Shown here: positions 7,417 to 13,924 of the stretch, in pieces | How positions within the stretch are numbered: the stretch's first letter is position 1 | Layout of the letters: the number at the start of each line of letters is the position of its first letter | Assembly (NCBI GenBank): GCA_015499985.1 | Contig: JAAAUF010001025.1 | Location: 1 to 13,924, forward strand | Source: Haplosporangium gracile | Taxonomy: Eukaryota; Mortierellomycota; Mortierellomycetes; Mortierellales; Mortierellaceae | Direction of reading: 5' to 3' | DNA: 13,924 nucleotides | Translations under genes and position numbers: made by a program | Notes under the pieces: generated by a model | What the model saw: only the letters and a program-made list of their open reading frames with translations | Databases searched by the model: none | What the model was told of the DNA's origin: nothing

Positions 7417-9397
7417 TTACTCATCGTCAGATTCTTCAAGAATAATAGCCTTCCTGGCCTTGGGTCGACGTTGTGCAACCACAGGAGCCTCCTCCTCATC
7501 CTCATCATCGTTTAGGATCAGACCATTCTCTCCCTTAACGACACCATCATTATCATCACCGTCCTTGAACTCTCCAAACATACTTCCACCACTGCTAGTA
7601 CCCCACTGCGATCCCAAGGAAAGATTCACAGGGCTTGGGTCAGCCTGGTTCAAGATATTGCTGTTGTTGTCGTAATTTTCCTCGTCAGATGACAATGTCG
7701 CTCTTTGGGTCAAGGCCGGCGATTTCCTCTTGGGTATATTGCTGTTGTTGCTGCTCTCCTTCTCAACAGCCATCGCCCTCTGCCTCTCCTCCAGAGCACT
7801 CAATCCCCCAATCATCTGCAGCGCCCTATGTGTGAACAGCGGTGCCTCATCATCGTCTTCCTCCTCTTCATCAAAGATACTGCCAGCACGGCCCATACCA
7901 CTACTAGTAGGTATCCGTGAGGAAGACTCCTGACGATCCTTATCCATAGCTTCAACACTCAAGCGGCTTTCCTGGGACTTGTTCGTAGTCCTTTGCACGA
8001 CCGGTGACCGACTGTTCAAGTTCATCGAATCCCTCATCCTGCTCAGCGCAACCTCATAATCATCCTGGCCACCCTCTTCCTCATTATCCGAGATCTGCAA
8101 CCGCATGGTCGCTGACGGGTTATCAACGAGCCTCTCCTTGCCCTTTCTGGAAGCCACCGCGGATCTTATTCGTGGTTGTGCAGGTTTCGACCCACCTGAG
8201 CTACTCCCTGTGGTAGTAAAAGTGGTGCCCTCGTTACCAAAGCTCCAGTTGGATGATGATGGCTGTCTGTCGCCCTTCTCGGTGTCCAGAAATGGATCAT
8301 GTTCCATGCTCTCTGTGGCTCCCTGGGTACGTCCAGCTGAATGCTGGTCCCAGACGCTATTCATTCGTTCCTCAGTCTCCTTGGCTACCCGCTCTGTATC
8401 ATCAACCACGTAGTGTTTCTCCCTCACTTCGTCCCAGTAGGCATCCCTCCAGCCATTCATTGAGGCCTGTGTTATCAATGTGGAAAAAGAGAATGTCAAA
8501 TCAGACGCTTTGCTCTCCGCAGCAATTGTCATACTTAATCGATTGTAAAAAATGAGCGAGGTCCAAGATGTACCTTGATTTGTTTGTCAGATTTACATTT
8601 GGCCTCTGCTTGAAGGATAAAATCCCGGAAAGTCGATTTGGGGAACAGGTTGTGTGCCCAGGTCTGGTACAGAAGCATAAGATCCGCCAAGTTCTTTTTC
8701 TATTATTATGTTGGATCAGTACAAAAGGTACAATCGTCATTAGTTTCATTGTTATTCAACAATATGAATGAGCGTGCATATAGCAAAGTAATATGGCACC
8801 GCGCATCTTATCCTTAATATACATACAGAGTTGGCGTCTTTCTCTGCAGATGTCCTGTGTTTGTTCCGGATCTTAAGCCGCTTTCCTTGAGCCATCAGCA
8901 TCGGGAACCCTTGAATGCCAAGCAACCTATCAGATGCGCACAATGTAAACAATTGTGAGCTGAACCGCATCTTCGTCTTGAAAATCGTTTCGAAGCATCA
9001 ATATAAAATCCAGGGTCCTTCGAGTGGCATACTTCTCAGAGTCCAGACGGACCATCTTAGCCCGCTTCTTTGCAACATTGACGGTCGCAAGATCCCCTTC
9101 CACAGGAGCATCCATATTACTCGTCGACCCGATGGGTCTGTTCCACCCACCACCACCACCACCACCACTACCTCCCTTCTTAGTGGCACCCTTCCAAGCA
9201 GTCGTAGTAGCAGCAGTAGCCGCCGCGGCACGTTGCTGTTGACTCGCTACGACTTCTCGTTCAACCTGCTGTGTCTGAGCGTTCAGCATGGCCAGGTAGT
9301 CCCGCTGCGCCGGCAAATCTCCGAGTCCACTGCTGACAGTTCTTGTCGCCAAGGTTGAGGTCGAAGACCGAGAAGGGAGGGGTTGTGTGCTTGACGG

Positions 9398-9429
<32 letters not shown>

Positions 9430-9544
9430 GGCTAGCTTTTTCAGCAATTTCCATCATCTCATCCGCGAAGGCGTCATAGTCGTCAAACTGCTCGAAGGGC
9501 TCGTCGTCCAGCTGAATGTCATCGGGAAAGTCGTCCACGTCCAT
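7417..9544 (-). CDS. csm3: Replication fork protection complex subunit Csm3/Swi3 (TIPIN family)
   Basis: Csm3/Swi3/TIPIN pairs with Tof1/Swi1 (Timeless) at the replisome to stabilise stalled forks and support the S-phase checkpoint. Exons on the minus strand: 9544-9033, 8926-8827, 8699-8574 and 8466-7417 (1788 nt, 595 residues). Joins: VRLDSEK-LLGIQGFP, KDANS-KKNLADLML and KQIK-ASMNGWRDAYW. Donors are GTATGC, GTATGT and GTACAT; acceptors are TAG, TAG and CAG. The Swi3 domain covers about residues 160-262: LDSEKLLGIQGFPML, GKRLKIR, then LLYQTWAHNLFPKSTF and DFILQAEAKC. The N-terminus is acidic with 11 Gln (39-49) and a Gly run. Residues beyond about 265 are disordered and acidic, ending KAIILEESDDE. 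Human TIPIN is about 300 residues, so the tail is long. ATG 9544 has an A-rich upstream context, and the next upstream bases give no better start. The acceptor of exon 3 may instead be 6 nt further on (8693). Confidence 0.92.
9398..9430 (-). repeat. Pure CAA repeat encoding 11 glutamines in Csm3
   Basis: Eleven uninterrupted TTG units on the plus strand, read as CAA on the coding strand. With no CAG interruptions the tract is expected to vary in length between strains. Confidence 0.9.
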
Positions 9545-10196
9545 TTTTGAGTTGTGGTGTTTTTTTTTTTCTTCCTATGCGTGGTGAAGGGTTGATGTGA
9601 AGAAGCAGAACGAACAGGGCGTCGCGTTCGTCTTGTTATTGTCTTAATAAATGAAATATGAAACGAGTCACAAACAAAAACACAAAAGTCGCGTGTTGAG
9701 CCATAATCAATCAACTATTGCCTTCTCAAAACCCTCGTTCTCCCATCCCTCTCCCCTTCTCACGCGCGCGCGTGGAGTGGAAAAAATCGAATTATAGACA
9801 AAACGAATAATTGATCAGCCCAGGTATTATGAGCTGCCATGTTGGTGTTTTTATTTTGAGAGGAGTGAGAGGCGTACGTTTATGATGGGAGAAGGGAGAG
9901 TGGTTTGCAGAGAAACAAGAAAAATAAAAAGAGTGTAAGAACAGAAAGGGTGGATTGCGCGTCTTTATCTTAAACCAAAAGATGAAGTTATCCTCAGGTT
10001 AGATTTGGATGTGTAGTTTTTGTATTTGTTGATCGTTTCCAAAATGAGTTGTTTAAAGGAGATGCATAATTTAGATGGCCTCTATTTGGAGTTGAACAAT
10101 CGAAGAACAAAAAAAAAGATTGGTCAGGGAGACATGTTTCATAGCTGTGGGATGAACAAGCGTAGGAAACATCCAGAAATGAAAAATGAGTAGTGA
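9545..10196. other. Spacer between Csm3 start and OSCP stop
   Basis: This 652-bp region holds the Csm3 promoter (left) and the OSCP 3' flank (right). No coding frame is convincing. TTTATT at 9850-9855 is an AATAAA on the minus strand, but it lies about 340 bp past the OSCP stop, so it is only a candidate signal. The region near Csm3 carries three ACGCG-type elements, listed separately. Confidence 0.6.
9622..9774 (-). promoter_or_regulatory. Cluster of ACGCG (MCB-like) elements upstream of Csm3
   Basis: On the minus strand ACGCGA occurs at 9627-9622 and 9694-9689, and a perfect 14-bp palindrome CACGCGCGCGCGTG lies at 9761-9774. They sit about 80, 145 and 220 bp upstream of the Csm3 ATG. ACGCGT/ACGCGA-type sites bind MBF in yeasts and drive G1/S transcription of replication genes. 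That fits the gene product; binding is inferred. Confidence 0.4.
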
Positions 10197-11769
10197 CTAA
10201 CCCTGGAGCAACTGGTTAAGCTTGTTGATCTTGGAGGAGACGGACAAGTCAATGGTCTTATCACCGAACTCGACAACCAAACCACCAAGGATGGAGGGGT
10301 TGACCTAATACGTGTTCATTGATGTAACGTTTGATCCATTTTAGCAATTGCTTTCCCGAGAATATGCTATGAGCCTCACATGCCAAAAACCGTGCAATTG
10401 AATCCTGGTCCATGTGTGTTACCTTGTTGGAGACAACGAGGGTCTGCTTGGCGGTAACGAAGGAAGACTTTTGCAAGTAACCCTTGACCTTGGCGACCTC
10501 CTTGGCATCCAACTCCTAATCAACATGCCAAACAATCATACACAGAAGAGGGTCATTGAATGCCATTTTAGTGATCTTCATAGGAAAAGAAATTGCTCAA
10601 ATTCCAACACACAGAACAAATGCCAGTCAAGGAGAAATAGTTTACCTTGGCGGAGGTGATGGTGACCTGGACCTCACCGCGGTAGGCGCTCATCAAGGAA
10701 CCGTAGGAGTTGATGATCTTGATGGTATCATAGAGACGACCATTCTCGGCCAAGGTGTCGAAAAAGTTCTTGGTCAAGTCGTTGTACTTGCCGGCAGCGA
10801 GCAACTGCTGGACACCAGCCTTCTTCTCGATACGGTTGATGGTGGGGTTCTCGAGGAACTCACGGAGCTTGGAGTCCTTCTCGACAACGCGCTTGACCTG
10901 CTTCAAGTCGGTCTCGACGGCATCCAAAGCCTGCTTCTTGGCGGCAGCGGTGTAAAGGGCAGTGGCGTAACGACCGTCGATTCCGTGGAGGACAGCGGGG
11001 ATCTGTTTATTATTGGTTATAGAAAAGAATGTGTCAAGGCGTTAGGAGGCTGTGAGGATCGTGTTGTTCTGGTGTGTTAGAAGAAGTTGCTGTTGGGTCG
11101 ATCTGCACGAGCTGGGTTGAATGATTCGATTCAGGTTCCTGAGATCATCCCGTAGTCGAATCTCTTTCCGTCCTGGATGATGCACAATCAGGATTTTGCG
11201 TTGGTGCGTTGACAGTTGGCGACGTGTCTGTCGGGTCCACGAGTGTTGCGGTTCCTGAACAACAAAGCGTTGCCTTCCTGTTCGGATATGACTGAAAGAA
11301 GGATCATTACCTGGACGTGGGCAGAGGTGGCATAGCCACGGGTGGCCTAGAGATACAAGAACAGATGTGATAGGTACCATGTTAGATTGTCATCTAGAGG
11401 GGAAGTGTGAAAGGGACGTGTGTATTTGTGTAAGAATGGTTGCTGGTGGATGTGGGTGGTTGAAGGAGTCGTTGATAAGGTGAAAAGAGGAGAGCAAAAG
11501 GTTTGATATGTATTTAAAGAGTTTCAAGGAGGATCAAATGAATGCTGTTGAAGAATGCATGGCTAATGTGAAGGTTTTAGGGCCAGGCACAGGCTGCAGA
11601 GGCCTTGTCCCTGAAGGTACAAAAAGGGGAAACCAGGCAGTGGCGGGGACCTGCAGTTGGGTTGTAGGCAGGTGTAGAGTGGACGATCGAAGGGGAATGA
11701 GCGCGTTTGAGGGATAGATGGAGAGGTGCAACAGGGTATTACTTGGAGGGCACGGCGGGCGGCGAACAT
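10197..11769 (-). CDS. ATP5: Mitochondrial F1Fo-ATP synthase subunit OSCP (ATP5)
   Basis: OSCP links the F1 head to the peripheral stalk of ATP synthase on the matrix side of the inner mitochondrial membrane. Exons on the minus strand: 11769-11743, 11346-11311, 11002-10646, 10515-10423 and 10304-10197, all joined in phase 0 (621 nt, 206 residues, typical family length). Donors are GTAATA, GTAATG, GTAAAC and GTAACA; acceptors are TAG, CAG, TAG and TAG. The start MFAARRALQ, then [12 protein letters not shown], is an Arg-rich presequence for mitochondrial import. Family hallmarks follow: [14 protein letters not shown] near the start of the mature chain, [22 protein letters not shown], and the C-terminal [19 protein letters not shown] with [11 protein letters not shown]. 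Introns are 396, 308, 130 and 118 nt, so the two tiny presequence exons are flanked by the longest introns. Codon use favours C/G-ending codons, as expected for a highly expressed gene. Confidence 0.96.
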
Positions 11770-12016
11770 GGCGACTGAGTGGAGGGATGGGAGGGAGATG
11801 GGGATGAAGAGGGGAGAAAAAAAAGAGATCAAGTCGATCGGGAAGCATAATAACAATGCGGAGCGGAGACTCCCGCTCGATAAATCTAGGCTTCTACGGC
11901 GTGTAAAAACATTACAACCTGAATAATTTATGATAAGTCACATGATATGTATCATCACCGATCAATTTCAGATCGCACTTTCTGCATATCCAAGAACAGG
12001 CCTCCTATCCATGCAC
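11770..12016 (-). promoter_or_regulatory. Upstream region of the OSCP gene
   Basis: Reading toward the OSCP ATG, the last 60 bases are almost pure pyrimidine, typical of the 5' leader of well-expressed fungal genes. An 18-bp near-palindrome (GAGCGG...CCGCTC type) lies at 11861-11878. No clear TATA box is seen. The transcription start cannot be placed from sequence alone. Confidence 0.4.
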
Positions 12017-12561
12017 CTATGGCAAAACATAGGGTCGGGTCAACAGGGTATGGCGAGACGATTTGTACGTGGGTAAGACTAAGAGGAGATAGGGGTTGAG
12101 AAGTCTGTACACGCAGCGGTTTCTAGGCAAGGAATGATTGAATGCTGGCCTTGAAGGGCGCCAAGGACGGAGATATGCTACTTTCGTGATTTTCATTAAT
12201 ATTTCAGGAAAATCAACGTACAATTCAATAACAGCTCCATAAAAGTTTCGTAAAGACGGTCTGAGGTGTGGTGATGAATGGTGAAAGGACTCTAATCGAA
12301 AACTCTTTACTGTACGATATACAATGTATGAAGGTTGGATTGAGTCTACTTTCTTAATCTTCTTAAGCAAATAAAAGGAAAATCGTATGGGGTGAATGAG
12401 TGGATATCAGTTGGCCCCACATTAATCATTTCGTTGCAGTGATCCTGGTCAAGAATGGATATTTGTAGACTACTCTGCAACCTATTCCATATCTGATTAG
12501 GAGCTCCTCCATCAGAATCGATTCTCAAAGTCTGTACGCTTTGGCATCGCAGTCTGATAGA
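12017..12561 (-). pseudogene. Probable frameshifted coding remnant, possibly of an F-box/LRR-like gene
   Basis: Two open segments on the minus strand read like protein but sit in different frames. Segment A (12561-12346) gives LRCQSVQTLRIDSDGG, QIWNRLQSSLQISIL, and ends at TAG. Segment B (12370-12017) gives KSFRLESFHHSSPHLRPSLR, AVIELYVDFPEILM, and ends at TAG. The segments overlap by 25 nt with no ATG at either beginning, so one small indel could link them. The alternating leucine pattern and Trp resemble the LRR half of fungal F-box-like proteins, but I recognise no specific family. An acceptor-like TTTAG precedes segment A. It may be a decayed copy or a misread spliced exon pair, and chance is not excluded. 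Confidence 0.3.
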
Positions 12562-13658
12562 CTAAACGGTATAGTAGATTGATCAATCGGCTCGACTTTG
12601 AACGTTAACGTTGCGGTAGATCTCCAAAAAAGGAACGTGGCAACTGTAATGAAGCACGAAAGCATAGCTTGTCGGTAGGCGTCACGTAAATACATAGGCG
12701 ACTAGTCACTGGAAAAAGTCCTTCCAGATTTGTCTTTTGTTACAAGTTGCTGAATGCCAGGAACACAAACAAATCAAGCGAAAGGACCCAGTTTAGTTAC
12801 GATGGCGCCAATCGGCGGTTTTTCTGTTCATAGCCTTGGACGAGTGCTAGGATTCACCTCCACGACTCCACCTGTTCGTCGATAAATACCCGAGAATTGC
12901 TATCCAGACAAATGCCTTTCTCTTCGGAGGCTAAAGTTCATCGCTGGAAATAGGGCCCTGAAAATACATTCTCGTTTGACTGGGCGATCCTGACCCAGAC
13001 CGTTCGCCGTTCGACAGTTAATTCTGCCCTCAAACAATGGCGGTAGTAGTCGCTGGACCATGGTCTAGATGATGCAGTAGCAAATGTCCTCTCGCTGCTC
13101 TTCACATGCGACGTATGAATGGGAAGAGAGGTGAATATCACCAAGTTACCGGAAAAAAGACAGAGTGCAGCAGAGAGAAGAAGGTGAGCGAGATAAAAGA
13201 GAGGTATGTTGATGAACAGGGCGTCTCACTACTTGCTAGTCGGTTGTTTATTAGCTCCGACCAGCGTGAAATGACTGCGTAATAGTAATGGTAATAGTGG
13301 TAGGGGAGTTTTTTTTGATTCTTTCCTGAAATGAAAAGAAAGGGCTCTCTTGTAAAGGGGGTTTATTTCCCTGCCTTTCTGAAATGACGCCGCCTTCGCT
13401 TGCACAGAGATATATCTTTTTTGTTGTGCACGCTCTTGGTCTGTCCAGATGAACAAAAATTGAGCGTCGCACAGAATTCATAGATATGTGTTTATTAAAA
13501 GCAGCTGCCAGGAGCTAACAATAAAAAAAACAAATGACGAAGGCGCATGGCATGGCGTGGGGGATAGACTAGGTATAAATGACTTCTTTTATTCCAATTG
13601 TTCAAGGTCAAATGAAGGAGAGACGGGGGGTAGCATAGTTATTTAGTAGATGTTTCGG
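12562..13658. other. About 1.1 kb without a recognisable gene
   Basis: Both strands carry only short open frames (75 residues at most) with no family resemblance. The first half is of balanced base composition with many stops. The second half (about 13150-13600) is richer in A/T runs and carries three copies of TGAAATGA (13267, 13327, 13380). TTTATT at 13588-13593 is a minus-strand AATAAA that could belong to a gene entering from the right. Confidence 0.5.
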
Positions 13659-13760
13659 TTATCCTCTAGGCTTGGGTCGGTCGGTCCATTTGTTGTTGTT
13701 TTTCGATTCTTTGGCGGTGAGCCTGGTTTTTTTTTCATTGGTGACAGACATGGCATGCCA
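13659..13760 (-). CDS. Possible 3'-terminal exon of a minus-strand gene leaving the window
   Basis: From an acceptor-like TCATTTCAG (13769-13761), a 33-residue frame runs WHAMSVTNEKKTRLTAKESK, then NNNKWTDRPKPRG and TAA (13659-13661). The minus-strand AATAAA at 13593-13588 lies 66 nt past that stop, a normal 3' UTR spacing. Against it, other frames across this A-rich stretch are also open, I recognise no family, and the rest of the gene would lie outside the window. It could equally be non-coding. Confidence 0.2.
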   Translation of the reverse strand, partial: WHAMSVTNEKKTRLTAKESKNNNKWTDRPKPRG

Positions 13761-13860
13761 CTGAAATGACCGGTCAGAGGGCGAGCAGCAAAGAGAACAT
13801 GGCAGAGCAAGCACGAACCAACCCTTTGCTCATTTCAGATTCAGAGCCATGTCATGTTCT
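13747..13860. repeat. Nested imperfect inverted repeat
   Basis: GACATGGC (13747-13754) pairs with GCCATGTC (13846-13853), and CTGAAATGA (13761-13769) pairs with TCATTTCAG (13830-13838), in nested order and with similar inner spacers (6 and 7 nt). A further pair, AGAACATG (13794-13801) and CATGTTCT (13853-13860), overlaps the outer arm. No gene explains this structure. Confidence 0.55.
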
Positions 13861-13924
13861 TTTCCCGAATGAAAATGTGGCGCAAGGCAGAGCAGACAGA
13901 GAGAAAAGAGAAAGTGGAAAAAAA

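Noticed and set aside
8467..8532. ATG-started extension of Csm3 exon 4 (22 residues)
   Set aside because: This is the 3' part of the intron. The CAG acceptor at 8469-8467 restores the phase from the KQIK end of exon 3 and continues into WRDAYW, as in other Swi3 proteins.
10556..11080. 174-residue plus-strand open frame
   Set aside because: It lies antisense over OSCP exon 3, whose frame, splice sites and family match are clear. The Leu/Gly/Asp-rich product is a mirror of the biased OSCP codons.

Overview
The window comes from a filamentous fungus, most likely an early-diverging one of the Mortierella type (Mucoromycota/Mortierellomycota). The genes are split by short GT..AG introns, several with CTAAC or CTAAT branch-point-like motifs. 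Two proteins look like large, poorly conserved F-box/LRR proteins, which are abundant in those fungi. The conserved proteins are eukaryotic housekeeping and checkpoint proteins. The taxon is inferred from gene style, not from a marker gene. I saw no bacterial operon, tRNA, rRNA, CRISPR array or intact transposon.

Layout, left to right. (1) 24-1289, plus: the 3' four exons of the spindle checkpoint WD40 protein BUB3, cut by the window edge. (2) 1537-3409, minus: a three-exon C2H2 zinc-finger gene resembling the fungal INO80 subunit Iec1, with a 28-nt middle exon. It converges with BUB3. (3) 3588-5366, minus: an intronless F-box/LRR-like gene. (4) 5367-6077: a non-coding divergent spacer with a GTGA microsatellite and a hairpin. 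(5) 6078-7301, plus: a second, unrelated-looking F-box-like gene. (6) 7302-7416: a short convergent spacer with two abutting 12-bp palindromes. (7) 7417-9544, minus: a four-exon Swi3/Csm3/TIPIN replication-fork-protection gene with an unusually long disordered tail. (8) 9545-10196: its upstream region, with three ACGCG-type elements. (9) 10197-11769, minus: a five-exon gene for the mitochondrial ATP synthase OSCP subunit (ATP5). (10) 11770-13924: about 2.1 kb without a secure gene. It holds a probable frameshifted coding remnant (12017-12561), a possible 3'-terminal exon of a minus-strand gene leaving the window (13659-13760), and repeat and inverted-repeat structure.

The genes do not form a pathway. 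BUB3 (mitotic checkpoint), Csm3 (S-phase fork protection) and the Iec1-like protein (chromatin remodelling) are all nuclear chromosome-maintenance proteins, but each has its own promoter and I see no evidence of co-regulation. All exon joins were made by hand from reading-frame continuity, GT/AG sites and recognised protein families. No previously undescribed system is evident. The items most worth a second look are the promoter architectures, the 28-nt exon inside a zinc finger, the palindromes between convergent genes, and the unexplained structure in the last 2 kb.
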